DNA of 64,000 nucleotides from Thermoleophilaceae bacterium (lineage in GTDB: Bacteria; Actinomycetota; Thermoleophilia; Solirubrobacterales; Thermoleophilaceae), in NCBI GenBank assembly GCA_030447905.1, contig JAUJNZ010000007.1:126263-190262 (forward strand), read 5' to 3'. The translations under genes and the position numbers were made by a program. This document shows positions 1 to 8,243 of the stretch, one piece after another. The notes beneath the pieces were generated by a model. It was not told the DNA's origin, did no database searches, and worked only from the letters and a program-made list of their open reading frames with translations. Within the stretch, counting starts at the first letter, position 1, and every line of letters begins with the position of its first letter.

Positions 1-1
1 C

Positions 2-475
2 CGCCTGCTCGGCCGTCTCGCCACCGGCCCGGCCACGGTGGCCACCGGGGTGCGCACGGTGATCGACTACCTCCGCCACCCCCGCCGCGGCGCCCTCGCC
101 GTGGCCGGGGCGATCGGCTACTGGGCCGCCCAGATCGGCATCCTGTGGGCGAGCTTCGAGGCCTTCGGCGGAGAAGTCGCCTTTGCGGTGCTCGTGCAGG
201 GGTTCTTCGTCGGCATGGTCGCGAACCTGCTCCCCTCGCCGGCCGGTGGGGTGGGGACCATAGACGCGGGCATGATCGGCGCCTTCCTGCTGTTCGAGCA
301 GCCGGCCGAAATCGTGTTCCCGGCCGTGCTCGCCTACCGCACGATCGCCTTCTGGCTGCCGATACCGCCCGGCGTGGTGGCTACCTTCCAGCTCCGGCAG
401 ACGGTCGCGGAGTGGGAGCGCGAGCGCCACGGAAGCTATACTTCAGAAAGTAAAGTGACGGTGGAGGCCACATGA
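2..475 (+). CDS. Flippase-like (YbhN/AglD-type) integral membrane protein, C-terminal part
   Basis: The reading frame is open from the first bases of the window, so the start lies upstream and about 158 C-terminal residues are seen. Several hydrophobic segments are visible, with the glycine/proline-rich PSPAGGVGTIDAG followed by a segment ending AYRTIAFWLPIPPGV. That pattern is typical of the C-terminal end of the lysylphosphatidylglycerol-synthase transmembrane / UPF0104 family, polytopic proteins linked to lipid or polyprenyl-glycan handling. No catalytic domain is visible and the substrate cannot be told. Its stop overlaps the trxB start (ATGA), which suggests one transcript. Confidence 0.75.
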   Translation, partial: RLLGRLATGPATVATGVRTVIDYLRHPRRGALAVAGAIGYWAAQIGILWASFEAFGGEVAFAVLVQGFFVGMVANLLPSPAGGVGTIDAGMIGAFLLFEQPAEIVFPAVLAYRTIAFWLPIPPGVVATFQLRQTVAEWERERHGSYTSESKVTVEAT

Positions 476-1515
476 GCCAGCACGACCAGGACATCGAGGA
501 CGTCATCATCGTGGGGAGTGGGCCGGCGGGCTATACCGCGGCCCTCTACACCTCCCGCGCCGACCTCAAGCCGCTCGTGATCGAGGGCTTTCTGTGGGGC
601 GGCCTGCTCCAGCAGACCACCGAGGTCGAGAACTATCCCGGCTTTCGGGACGGGATCATGGGTCCTGCGTTGATGAGCGAGCTGCGGGCTCAATCCGAGC
701 GCTTCGGGACCCGCTTCATCACCGACGAGGCCACGCGCGTCGAGCTCGCCCGCGACGGCGGTCTCCACCGCGTGTGGGTGGGCGGCCGCGAGCTCCGGGC
801 TCGCTCGGTGATCCTCGCCATGGGCGCCGAGCCGCGCAAGCTCGGGGTCCCCGGGGAGCAGGAGCTCGCCGCGCGCGGCGTCTCCTACTGCGCGACCTGC
901 GACGCGGCCTTCTTTCGCGACAAGCCGACCCTGATCGTGGGCGGCGGCGACAGCGCCATGGAGGAGGCCATCTTCCTGTCGAAGTTCGCCAGCGAGGTCA
1001 AGCTCGTCCACCGCCGCGACGAGTTCCGCGCGTCGCAGATCATGATCGATCGCGCGCGGGGGATCGAGAACATCGAGTTCCTCACCCCTTACCTGGTGGA
1101 CCGCTTCGAGGAGGACGGTGGCGGCTCGCTGTCGCGGGCGGTGCTGCGTAGCCCGAATGGGTCGGGCGACGGCTCCGGCGACCTCCTCGACCTCGAGGTC
1201 GTGGGGGCCTTCATCGCCGTCGGCCACCAGCCGAACTCGGCCCTCGTCGAGGGTCAGGTCGAGACCGACGAGGACGGCTACGTGCTCACCGAGGGCAAGT
1301 CGACGCGGACCAACCGGGAGGGCGTGTTCGCGGCGGGCGACCTCGTCGACCACACCTACCGCCAGGCGGTGACGGCCGCGGGCACTGGCTGCCAGGCGGC
1401 CCTCGACGCCGAGCGCTACCTGCGCGACGCACCAACGAGCATCGAGGGGCACTGGGTATCGCACGACGAGGTCGACGCGGCGACCGCGGGGGCGGGAGCC
1501 GAGGCCGCGGCGTAG
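472..1515 (+). CDS. trxB: Thioredoxin-disulfide reductase
   Basis: A 347-residue cytoplasmic flavoenzyme that passes electrons from NADPH through FAD and a redox disulfide to thioredoxin. The FAD dinucleotide motif GSGPAG is at residues 15-20, the redox-active CATC at 140-143, the NADPH Rossmann motif GGGDSAMEEA at about 157-166, and the C-terminal FAD motif GVFAAGDL follows. Size and order match the low-molecular-weight bacterial family, with a C-terminal tail about 30 residues longer than usual, rich in Ala and Gly. The ATG start overlaps the upstream membrane gene by four bases, implying translational coupling. Confidence 0.96.
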   Translation: MSQHDQDIEDVIIVGSGPAGYTAALYTSRADLKPLVIEGFLWGGLLQQTTEVENYPGFRDGIMGPALMSELRAQSERFGTRFITDEATRVELARDGGLHRVWVGGRELRARSVILAMGAEPRKLGVPGEQELAARGVSYCATCDAAFFRDKPTLIVGGGDSAMEEAIFLSKFASEVKLVHRRDEFRASQIMIDRARGIENIEFLTPYLVDRFEEDGGGSLSRAVLRSPNGSGDGSGDLLDLEVVGAFIAVGHQPNSALVEGQVETDEDGYVLTEGKSTRTNREGVFAAGDLVDHTYRQAVTAAGTGCQAALDAERYLRDAPTSIEGHWVSHDEVDAATAGAGAEAAA

Positions 1516-1567
1516 GCGAGCCCCCCTCCGCCGTCCGGGCGGCCGTGGGTAGCCTCGGCGCCCGGCC

Positions 1568-1993
1568 ATGACGCTCACCCACCACGAGCTCTGCTTCGGC
1601 TGCGGCCCCGCGAACCTCTTCGGCCTCCAGATGGAGATCGAGCCGGCGGAGCGGGGTCCGGGAGTGAGCGGTCGCTTCTTCGTCAAGCAGGACCACCAGG
1701 GCCCGCCCGGCCAGGCCCACGCCGGGGTGCTTGCCTGCGCGCTCGACGAGGCGATGGCTCTGTGCGTCCTGAACGAGGGCGAGAGCGTGCTCACCCGGCG
1801 CCTCGAGGTCGACTACCGTGAGTCCGCGCCCGTGGGAACCTTCGTGCGCGTCGACGCCCGGGTCGAGCGGCGGGAGGGGCGCCGGCTCGAGGTCAGCGCC
1901 GAGGCGCGCGGTGTGGGCGGAGAGCGTCCGACGCTCGCCCAGGCGCGTGCGCGCTTCGTGTGCGCCGGGGGAAACGCCGGACAGGCCCGCTAG
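1568..1993 (+). CDS. Hotdog-fold (PaaI-like) thioesterase family protein
   Basis: 141 residues. The N-terminal CFGCGPANLFGL segment (Cys9, Cys12), the central AHAGVLACALDEAM helix and the following RRLEVDYR strand are the signature of single-domain hotdog thioesterases related to the PaaI/THEM4 group, which hydrolyse acyl-CoA thioesters. In this fold the conserved Asp or Glu of the central helix is usually catalytic; here DEAM supplies it. A TAGCCT hexamer lies 12 bases before the ATG. The substrate cannot be read from sequence. The gene sits between trxB and aconitase on the same strand. Confidence 0.75.
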   Translation: MTLTHHELCFGCGPANLFGLQMEIEPAERGPGVSGRFFVKQDHQGPPGQAHAGVLACALDEAMALCVLNEGESVLTRRLEVDYRESAPVGTFVRVDARVERREGRRLEVSAEARGVGGERPTLAQARARFVCAGGNAGQAR

Positions 1994-2031
1994 GTTTCGC
2001 CTCGAGCCCCGACGCGGGAAGCAGAGGTCCC

Positions 2032-4098
2032 ATGCCCGAGAACCTGACGCGCCAGATCCTCAAGGACCACCTCGTCGAGGGCGAGCTCAAGCCGGGCGCA
2101 CCGATCGCGCTGAAGATCGACCAGACGCTGCTCCAGGACGCCACCGGGACGATGGCGCTGATGCAGTTCGAGCAGCTTGGGGTCTCCCGCGTGGGGGTCG
2201 ATCGGGCGGTCCAGTACATCGACCACAACGTCGTCCAGCTCGACTTCAAGAACCCCGACGACCACCGCATGCTGCAGGCGCTCGCACGCAAGTACGGGAT
2301 CCACTACTCGCGGCCGGGCAACGGGATCAGCCACTACATCTCGATCGAGCGCTTCGCCAAGCCGGGCCAGATCATGGTCGGGGCGGACTCCCACACGACG
2401 ACGAGCGGGGCGATGGGGATGATCGCCATCGGCGCCGGTGGGCTCGACGTGGCCGTGGCCATGGGCGGCTACCCGTACGCGATCGCCTGTCCCGCGGTCG
2501 TGGAGGTTCGTCTCGAGGGGACCCTCGAGCGTCCGTGGGTCCAGTCGAAGGACATCATCCTCGAGCTCCTGCGCCGGCGCTCGGCGAGCGGGGGGAAGGG
2601 CAAGGTCTTCGAGTTCACGGGGCCGGGCACCGCCGACCTGTCGATCCCCGAGCGAGGAACGATCGCCAACATGATCGCCGAGCTCGGAGCGACCTCGGCG
2701 GTCTTTCCGCCCGACGAGAAGACCCGCGAGTGGCTCGAGACCCAAGACCGCGAGGGCGACTTCTCCGAGCTCGGGCCCGAGAGCGGGTGCTCCTACGACG
2801 AGCGGGTCGACATCGATTTGAACGAGCTGGGGCCGCTCGTGGCCAAGCCCTCGAACCCCGACAACGTCGTACCCGTCGAGGAGGTCGTGGGGACCGAGCT
2901 CGCACAGGTCTGCTTCGGCTCGTCGGTGAACTCCGCCTACGCAGACCTCGCTCTGCCGGCTGCCGTGCTCGCCGACAACGGCGGCCAGATCGTGCACGCC
3001 TCGCTGGCTGCGACCGCCACGCCAGGCTCGCGCCAGATCCTCGCCGCGATCGCCGAATCCGGCGTCTACCGCCAGCTCGTCGAGGGCGGCGTGCGCATGC
3101 TCGAGCCGGTCTGCGGGCCGTGCGTGGGCATGGGAATGGCGCCGCCCTCGGACGCCAACTCGCTGCGCACCTTCAACCGCAACTTCCCGGGGCGCTCGGG
3201 CACGCCCGAGGACTCGGTGTACCTGTGCTCGCCCGCCGTGGCGTCGGTCTCGGCGCTCAGCGGAAGGATCTCCGACCCGCGCGAGTACGGCGACGCGCCC
3301 GAGCTTCTGCCCATGCCCGCGCTCAAGCCCTATATCGACGACGTCCACATCTTCCCCCCCGCCGAGAGGGAGGAGGCCGAGCGGATCGAGATACCCCGCG
3401 GCCCGAACATCAAGACGCCGCCCCAGCACACGCCGATCGAGGAGTCGCTCCAGGCGCGGATCGCGACCGTCCAGCCGGACAACATCTCGACCGGCGACCT
3501 CGCGCCCGACGGGGTCGAGGTCATGAGCTACCGCTCGAACATCCCGGCGATCGCCGAGTTCACCTTTCGCCACCGCGATCCCGAGTTCCGCCGCCGGCTC
3601 AAGGAGTGGGGCGAGGGCTTCATCGTCGGCGGCCACAACTACGGTCAGGGGTCCTCGCGCGAGCACGCCGCGCTCGCGCCGCTGCAGCTCGGGGTCAAGG
3701 CCGTGTTCGCCAAGTCGTTCGCGCGGATCCACCGGCGCAACCTGGTGGCCCAGGGGATCCTCGCACTGCTGTTCAAGGACGATTCGGACTACGACCGCGC
3801 GGAGGTCGGCCAGCTCTGGTCGCTCCCTCACATCCGGGACGAGCTCGAATCGGGATCCGAGGAGATCACCGTGCGCATCGACGACTCGGGCGACGAGCTC
3901 AAGGTGACCCATGACCTGGCCCCGACCGAGCGGGAGATGCTCGTGCTCGGCGGGCTGCTGAACTACCTCAAGGAGAAGGGGCGCCAGGTGTCCGGCGACG
4001 GGGCGGCTCGCAACGGCGCGGCCGCCGCCGGCACCGGAGAGGAGAAGCAGCAGGAGGGCGAGACCGTCGACCAGGGCGTCGGCGGGCAGTTCGAGTAG
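2032..4098 (+). CDS. acn: Aconitate hydratase, Aquifex type
   Basis: 688 residues. It interconverts citrate and isocitrate in the citric acid cycle using a [4Fe-4S] cluster. The substrate/cluster segment GADSHTTTSGAMGM lies in the first quarter, the cluster motif CGPCVGMGMAPPS in the middle, and the C-terminal swivel domain contains GHNYGQGSSREHAAL. The domain order and length (650-690 residues, shorter than the 890-residue AcnA class) fit the Aquifex-type family. The ATG at 2032 was chosen because the family N-terminus (MPENLTRQILKDHLVEG) begins there and an A/G-rich AAGCAGAGG precedes it; an in-frame extension upstream lacks similarity. The last 35 residues are a low-complexity Gly/Glu tail. 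Confidence 0.93.
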   Translation: MPENLTRQILKDHLVEGELKPGAPIALKIDQTLLQDATGTMALMQFEQLGVSRVGVDRAVQYIDHNVVQLDFKNPDDHRMLQALARKYGIHYSRPGNGISHYISIERFAKPGQIMVGADSHTTTSGAMGMIAIGAGGLDVAVAMGGYPYAIACPAVVEVRLEGTLERPWVQSKDIILELLRRRSASGGKGKVFEFTGPGTADLSIPERGTIANMIAELGATSAVFPPDEKTREWLETQDREGDFSELGPESGCSYDERVDIDLNELGPLVAKPSNPDNVVPVEEVVGTELAQVCFGSSVNSAYADLALPAAVLADNGGQIVHASLAATATPGSRQILAAIAESGVYRQLVEGGVRMLEPVCGPCVGMGMAPPSDANSLRTFNRNFPGRSGTPEDSVYLCSPAVASVSALSGRISDPREYGDAPELLPMPALKPYIDDVHIFPPAEREEAERIEIPRGPNIKTPPQHTPIEESLQARIATVQPDNISTGDLAPDGVEVMSYRSNIPAIAEFTFRHRDPEFRRRLKEWGEGFIVGGHNYGQGSSREHAALAPLQLGVKAVFAKSFARIHRRNLVAQGILALLFKDDSDYDRAEVGQLWSLPHIRDELESGSEEITVRIDDSGDELKVTHDLAPTEREMLVLGGLLNYLKEKGRQVSGDGAARNGAAAAGTGEEKQQEGETVDQGVGGQFE

Positions 4099-4132
4099 CG
4101 CGCGGGGGGCCGCCGGGGCGGCCGAGCGCGCG
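4099..4132. terminator. GC-only hairpin between convergent genes
   Basis: Directly after the aconitase stop, CGCGCG (4099-4104) pairs with CGCGCG (4127-4132) and an inner GGCCGCC (4108-4114) pairs with GGCGGCC (4117-4123). It sits between convergent genes, where a shared terminator is expected, but it lacks a T tract, so intrinsic termination is inferred only. Confidence 0.45.
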
Positions 4133-4179
4133 GAGTCAGCCGTCCAGAAGTTGTCGTCGCGGACGATCTCGCTCCGGGC

Positions 4180-4527
4180 TTATCCCTCGAGGCGCTCGTC
4201 CACGGCGCGCTCCTTGTCGGCGAGCGTCTGCTCGGGCCGGTCGCGGCGCTCGTCGAGCTTGAGCACCGTGTAGGCCCGGGGCAGGCCCAGCTCGAGCGGG
4301 ACCGCGTGCATCTGGCCGACCAGGGCGAGGATGTCGGCGACCGAGCCCTCGAGCGAGGTGCCCATGGCGTGCATCCGGAAGCCGACGCGGTCCTGGGCCT
4401 CGAGGCGGCGGTGAATCTCGGCCAGGTACTCGGAGGCGCTCGCCTCCGAGCCACCGAGGCCGAGGACGGAGAAGTCGGCGGTGGCCACGCTCAGACGATC
4501 GCTCCGGGAGGGCTCAGCAGCGCTCAC
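4180..4527 (-). CDS. MTH1187 family thiamine-binding protein
   Basis: 115 residues. After a short variable leader the protein reads ATADFSVLGLGG, then FRMHAMGTSLEG. This ferredoxin-like small fold with a conserved MGT(S/T)xEG loop is the YqgV/MTH1187 (former DUF77) family, reported to bind thiamine or its precursor. The GTG start overlaps the stop of the upstream enoyl-CoA hydratase gene (GTGA at 4524-4527), so the two are probably translationally coupled. A shorter start at the ATADFSVL strand is possible. Confidence 0.8.
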   Translation of the reverse strand: MSAAEPSRSDRLSVATADFSVLGLGGSEASASEYLAEIHRRLEAQDRVGFRMHAMGTSLEGSVADILALVGQMHAVPLELGLPRAYTVLKLDERRDRPEQTLADKERAVDERLEG

Positions 4528-5315
4528 CGCCCCCGGAACTGCGGCTGCCGGCGCTCGAGAAAGGCGCTCACGCCCTCGATGCGATCCTCGGTCGCGACCG
4601 CGCGCTCGAACAGCCGCCGCTCTTCGGCGAGGCCGGCCGCGAGCGAGGTCTCCTCGGCCACGAGGACCGCCTGCTTGGCGAGCCGCGCGGCGAGCGGGGG
4701 CCGCTCGGCCACGGTACGGGCCAGGTCGAGCGCCTCGTCCAGCCAGCGGCGCTTGGGCGCCACGCGGTTCACGAGGCCCATCCGCTCCGCCTCGGCCGCG
4801 TCGATCCGCCGGCCGGTGAGGACGAGCTCCATGGCCCGCTGCTTGCCCACCGAGCGCGCCAGCCGCTGCGTCCCGCCCCCGCCCGGAATAAGCCCGAGCA
4901 TGATCTCCGGCTGGCCGAGCTCGGAGCCCTCCGCGGCCACCACGAGGTCACACGCCAGCGCCAGCTCGAGGCCGCCGCCGAGCGCGTATCCGGACACCGC
5001 CGCCACGAGCGGCATCCGGCAGGCGGCGAGCCGCGACCAGAAGCTGGCATGGCCGGCCTGGGCCAGCGCATCGCTAGCGTTGCGGGCGCGCAGGGCCGGG
5101 ATGTCGCCTCCGGCGGCGAACACATCGTCGCTGCCGGCGATGATCACGCAGCGAACCTCGGCGTCGGCGTCCCACTCCTCGATCCGCGCCAGCAGCTCGT
5201 CCATGAGCTCGGCCGAGAGCGCGTTGCCGGCATCCGGGCGGTTCAGGCGCGCGACGGCGATGGCGCCGTCGCGCTCGGCCAGCACGAGCGGCTGCGACCG
5301 GTCGCCGGCGCTCAC
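4524..5315 (-). CDS. Enoyl-CoA hydratase/isomerase family protein
   Basis: 263 residues, full length for the crotonase fold. The oxyanion-hole segment FAAGGDIPAL and the second half ALGGGLELALACDL followed by GQPEIMLGLIPGGGGTQRL are intact. Both glutamates used by classical enoyl-CoA hydratases (in GGGLEL and GQPEI) are present, which favours true hydratase over an isomerase or dehalogenase. It would hydrate trans-2-enoyl-CoA in beta-oxidation. The GTG start overlaps the stop of a small upstream RHH-like frame (GTGA, 5312-5315), and the gene overlaps the thiamine-binding gene downstream: a three-gene overlapping minus-strand run. Confidence 0.9.
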   Translation of the reverse strand: MSAGDRSQPLVLAERDGAIAVARLNRPDAGNALSAELMDELLARIEEWDADAEVRCVIIAGSDDVFAAGGDIPALRARNASDALAQAGHASFWSRLAACRMPLVAAVSGYALGGGLELALACDLVVAAEGSELGQPEIMLGLIPGGGGTQRLARSVGKQRAMELVLTGRRIDAAEAERMGLVNRVAPKRRWLDEALDLARTVAERPPLAARLAKQAVLVAEETSLAAGLAEERRLFERAVATEDRIEGVSAFLERRQPQFRGR

Positions 5316-5437
5316 GTCGTCGCGGTGACGCCGGGCGGGGCGTCCTCGCCCAGCCTCGTGAGGGCGGTTCGGCGCTCGGCCGCCCGGCGCCGAACCGCGT
5401 CAAGGAGGTCGATGTCGAGCCGGATGGTCGTGCGCAC
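5312..5437 (-). CDS. Short ribbon-helix-helix (VapB-like) peptide, probably a truncated antitoxin
   Basis: From a GTG at 5437 (an ATG lies four codons upstream at 5449) the frame reads VRTTIRLDIDLLDAVRRRAAE, a strand-helix pattern typical of the DNA-binding N-terminus of VapB/RHH antitoxins (R-T-T-I-R-L-D-x-x-L-L). It stops after about 41 residues, shorter than the 60-85 expected, and no PIN-domain toxin follows; instead the enoyl-CoA hydratase gene starts on its stop codon. It may be a relic whose start signals now lead the enoyl-CoA hydratase gene. 5450-5612 shows nothing else convincing. Confidence 0.4.
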   Translation of the reverse strand: MRTTIRLDIDLLDAVRRRAAERRTALTRLGEDAPPGVTATT

Positions 5438-5612
5438 GCACCAGAGCATGCCTCAGCGGGCATCAGCACGTCGACCGGCTCCACACGCTCGGCGCCCCAG
5501 GGGCGAGCATTGGATCGACTGGATGGCGCCAGTGCGGTCGCGGCTCGGGTCGCCTTAGACTCGCGCCGGCATGGAGGAGGCGCTGTTCGCGACCGGGTCA
5601 GGCTGAGCGGCG

Positions 5613-6104
5613 GTGGCGCGCGTTCTGATCGTCGGGTGCGGCTGCCGCGGGCGCGAGCTCGCCGCCGGACTCGCCGCCGAGGGCCACGCCGTCCGGGGCA
5701 CCACGCGCGACCCGGGCATGCTCGATGAGATCGAGGCCGCGGGAGCGCAGGCCGTGGTCGCCGATCCGGATCGTCTCTCGACGTTGCTTCCCCACCTCGG
5801 CGGAGTGAGCGTGATGTGCTGGTTGATGGGGACCGCCGCCGGCGAGGCGGAGGCGGTCGCCGCGCTCCACGGCTCACGCCTCGAGTCGATGGCCTCGAAG
5901 ATCGTCGACTCGGGCGTTCGCGGGCTCGTGTACGAGGCTGCCGGAACGGTCGAGGGCCAAGTGCTCGCCGAAGGCGCGGCGATCGTGCGCCGCGTGGGGG
6001 AGGCCAACCGGATGCCGGTCGAGATCGTCTGGCAGGATCGGTCCGACGTCGATGCCTGGGTCGGGGCGGTGCGGGCCGGCGTAGACCTCGTGCTCGGGGC
6101 CTGA
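5613..6104 (+). CDS. NAD(P)-binding Rossmann-fold protein
   Basis: 163 residues from a GTG. The N-terminus is a short beta strand and glycine-rich loop, MARVLIVGCGCRGRELA, followed by alternating strands and helices, as in NAD(P)-binding epimerase/dehydrogenase domains. No Tyr-x3-Lys catalytic pair is visible, and the protein is only about half the usual epimerase length, so it may be a binding or sensor domain and not an enzyme. A TAGACT hexamer lies at about 5546-5551, some 60 bases upstream. Function not recognised. Confidence 0.6.
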   Translation: MARVLIVGCGCRGRELAAGLAAEGHAVRGTTRDPGMLDEIEAAGAQAVVADPDRLSTLLPHLGGVSVMCWLMGTAAGEAEAVAALHGSRLESMASKIVDSGVRGLVYEAAGTVEGQVLAEGAAIVRRVGEANRMPVEIVWQDRSDVDAWVGAVRAGVDLVLGA

Positions 6105-6194
6105 GCGGGTAAGACCCCGGCGAGAGTGGTAGAAAGGGTCGAATGCCAACCGACTTTGATCCTTTTTCTCTGAACCAGCGGAGGTGAGCTGACC

Positions 6195-7037
6195 GTGGCG
6201 GAGTACGCCAAGGACGTTCTCGTCGAGACCGAGTGGGTGCAGGAGCACCTCAACGACGACTCGATCAGGATCGTCGAGGTCGATGAGAACCCCGGCCTCT
6301 ACCGGGAGGCCCACATTCCCGGGGCGATCGGATTCGACTGGAAGCACGACCTTCAGGATCAGGTCAGGCGCGACTTCCTCGGTCCGCAAGAGTTCGGCGA
6401 CCTCTTCGGCAGCCGCGGGGTATCGAACGACCACACCATCGTCCTCTACGGCGACCGCAACAACTGGTTCGCCGCCTACACCTACTGGTACCTCAAGTAC
6501 TACGGCCACGACAAGGTCCTGCTCATGAACGGTCCGCGCGAGAAGTGGATCGAGGAGGGCCGCCCGACCACCAGGGAGGAGCCCGACCACTCGCCCGCGA
6601 CCTTCGTGGCCCGCGGCCCCGACGAGACGATCCGCGCCCGCCGCGACGAGGTTCACGAGGCGCTCGACTCCCGCACCAAGCTCGTCGACGTGCGCTCCCC
6701 CCAGGAGTTCTCCGGCGAGCTGATCTCCATGGCCGGCTACGAGCAGGAGGGCGCGCAGCGTGCGGGCCACATCCCGGGCGCAGCCTCGGTTCCGTGGGCT
6801 CAGGCGGTGCGCCAGGACGGCTCCTTCAAGGACGCCGGCGAGCTGCGCGAGCTCTACGGGGGCAAGGGGGTCTCCGACGGAGACGACGTGATCGCCTACT
6901 GCCGCATCGGCGAGCGCTCGGCCCACACGTGGTTCGTCCTGCACGAGCTGCTGGGCCAGGACAGCGTGAAGAACTACGACGGATCGTGGACAGAGTGGGG
7001 CAACCTCGTGGACGTCCCGATCGAGAAGGACGTGTAG
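6195..7037 (+). CDS. Sulfurtransferase with two rhodanese domains
   Basis: 280 residues in two rhodanese modules. The N-terminal inactive module contains IPGAIGFDW and VLYGDRNNWFAAY; the C-terminal module carries the catalytic loop CRIGERS with Cys236. Such tandem proteins move sulfane sulfur from thiosulfate or 3-mercaptopyruvate to cyanide or other acceptors. The CRIGERS loop (not CGSGVT) resembles the thiosulfate-type actinobacterial enzymes; substrate choice is inferred. A strong ribosome site GGAGGTGAG ends about seven bases before the GTG start. A clear terminator hairpin follows immediately. Confidence 0.9.
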   Translation: MAEYAKDVLVETEWVQEHLNDDSIRIVEVDENPGLYREAHIPGAIGFDWKHDLQDQVRRDFLGPQEFGDLFGSRGVSNDHTIVLYGDRNNWFAAYTYWYLKYYGHDKVLLMNGPREKWIEEGRPTTREEPDHSPATFVARGPDETIRARRDEVHEALDSRTKLVDVRSPQEFSGELISMAGYEQEGAQRAGHIPGAASVPWAQAVRQDGSFKDAGELRELYGGKGVSDGDDVIAYCRIGERSAHTWFVLHELLGQDSVKNYDGSWTEWGNLVDVPIEKDV

Positions 7038-7065
7038 GAGGGGCAGACGAGCGCGCCCCTCCTTT
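7037..7065 (+). terminator. Intrinsic terminator after the sulfurtransferase gene
   Basis: GGAGGGGC (7037-7044) pairs perfectly with GCCCCTCC (7055-7062) around a ten-base loop and is followed by TTT. The hairpin begins at the last base of the stop codon. It also lies just beyond the 3' end of the convergent Nudix gene. Confidence 0.6.
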
Positions 7066-7091
7066 GGTGGCGGCGGGCCTCGGCAGCGGCG

Positions 7092-7658
7092 TCAGATCAC
7101 CGGCGACAGCCGGTCGAGCAGCTCCTCCACGATCCGGGCCGTCGCCCCCCACACGAAGTCACCGTCGATCGTGTAGGTCGGGGTCTTGAACGGCACGCCC
7201 CTGCTCCACAGGCGCTTGGCCTCATAGCCGCGCAGGAGCGCTGGGAGCGACAGCTCGAGCACGGCCGCGACCTCGGTCGGCTGGAGCACCCACTCGGGTT
7301 CCGGCTCGATCACTCCGACGAAGGGATGGATCCGGTAGCTCGTCACGAACGTGCCGGTGGGAGACAGGGCCCCCACGAGCTCGACGGCCTCGGGCGCCAG
7401 GCCGATCTCCTCCTGGGCCTCGCGCAGGGCGGTGGCGCGGAGATCCTCGTCGGGGCGGTCCCGGCGCCCGCCCGGGAAGGAGATCTCGCCACCGTGGCGG
7501 TGCAGGTCGGCGCCGCGCTCGGTGAAGACGGCGTGCAGCTCACCCTCCCGCTCGAAGAGGGGGATGAGCACCGCCGCGTCGGTCGAGCCGGGGGCGTCCA
7601 TCTCGGCCGCCGCCTCGGGGGTGAGCAGGAGCTCGCGGAGTCGGTCGCAGCTCGCCAT
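7092..7658 (-). CDS. Nudix hydrolase, CoA pyrophosphatase-like
   Basis: 188 residues. The Nudix box runs from GGRRDR through RATALREAQEEIGL (pattern Gx5Ex7REUxEExGU), preceded by HRHGGEISFPGG, the extension typical of the NUDT7/YeaB CoA-diphosphatase branch. It would cleave CoA or acyl-CoA to 4'-phosphopantetheine and 3',5'-ADP, needing Mg or Mn. The ATG at 7658 is only 20 bases from the start codon of the divergent nicotinamidase gene, so both are probably driven by overlapping promoters. Confidence 0.85.
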   Translation of the reverse strand: MASCDRLRELLLTPEAAAEMDAPGSTDAAVLIPLFEREGELHAVFTERGADLHRHGGEISFPGGRRDRPDEDLRATALREAQEEIGLAPEAVELVGALSPTGTFVTSYRIHPFVGVIEPEPEWVLQPTEVAAVLELSLPALLRGYEAKRLWSRGVPFKTPTYTIDGDFVWGATARIVEELLDRLSPVI

Positions 7659-7678
7659 CGGCGGCGTATTATCGAGCC
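7659..7678. promoter_or_regulatory. 20-base bidirectional promoter between the Nudix and pncA start codons
   Basis: This is the whole gap between two divergent start codons. TATTAT (7667-7672) reads toward pncA with 6 bases before its ATG; on the other strand TAATAC (7671-7666) reads toward the Nudix gene with 7 bases before its ATG. Both fit a -10 hexamer for leaderless transcripts. The -35 regions would fall inside the opposite coding sequences. This is the only AT-rich patch nearby. Confidence 0.5.
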
Positions 7679-8224
7679 ATGCCCGAGGCGCTCATCATCG
7701 TCGACTTCCAGAACGACTTCACCCCGCCCGCCGGCGCGCTCGCGGTTCCCGAGGGTGACGAGATCGCCGGCCGCCTGAACGAGCTCGCCGGCTCCGACGG
7801 CTTTGAGCTCGTCGTCGCGACCCGGGATTGGCATCCGCCCGACCACTCCTCGTTCGCGGAGCAGGGCGGCCCTTGGCCCGTCCACTGCGTGCAGGGGACC
7901 GAGGGCGCCGAGCTTCACCCCGCCCTCGAACGCGAGCACGTCGACGTCGTCCTCGACAAGGGCCAGGACCGCGAGACCGAGGGTTACTCGGCGTTCGAGC
8001 GGCCGGACCTCGGCCGCCTGCTGAGCGAGCGGGGCATCGACTCGGTCTATCTGGCGGGACTCGCCACCAACATCTGCGTCCGGGGGACGGCTCTCGATGC
8101 TCTCGCCGAGGGCTACTCGGTGACCGTCGACACCGGAGCCTCACGCGGTGTCGACGCCGAGGGGATCGTCCCGACCGCCGAGGCGGTCTCAGAGCTCAGC
8201 CAGGCGGGCGCGACGGTGCTGTAA
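7679..8224 (+). CDS. pncA: Nicotinamidase (isochorismatase fold)
   Basis: 181 residues. The catalytic triad of the family is visible: Asp9 in VDFQNDF, Lys94 in VLDKGQD and Cys133 in ATNICV. Metal ligands Asp50, His52 and His69 lie in TRDWHPP and PVHC. The enzyme hydrolyses nicotinamide to nicotinate for NAD salvage, which pairs functionally with nadD in this window. There is no recognisable ribosome site before the ATG; a TATTAT hexamer six bases upstream suggests a leaderless transcript. Confidence 0.9.
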   Translation: MPEALIIVDFQNDFTPPAGALAVPEGDEIAGRLNELAGSDGFELVVATRDWHPPDHSSFAEQGGPWPVHCVQGTEGAELHPALEREHVDVVLDKGQDRETEGYSAFERPDLGRLLSERGIDSVYLAGLATNICVRGTALDALAEGYSVTVDTGASRGVDAEGIVPTAEAVSELSQAGATVL

Positions 8225-8243
8225 CGCACCCGGCCGACGCGGC

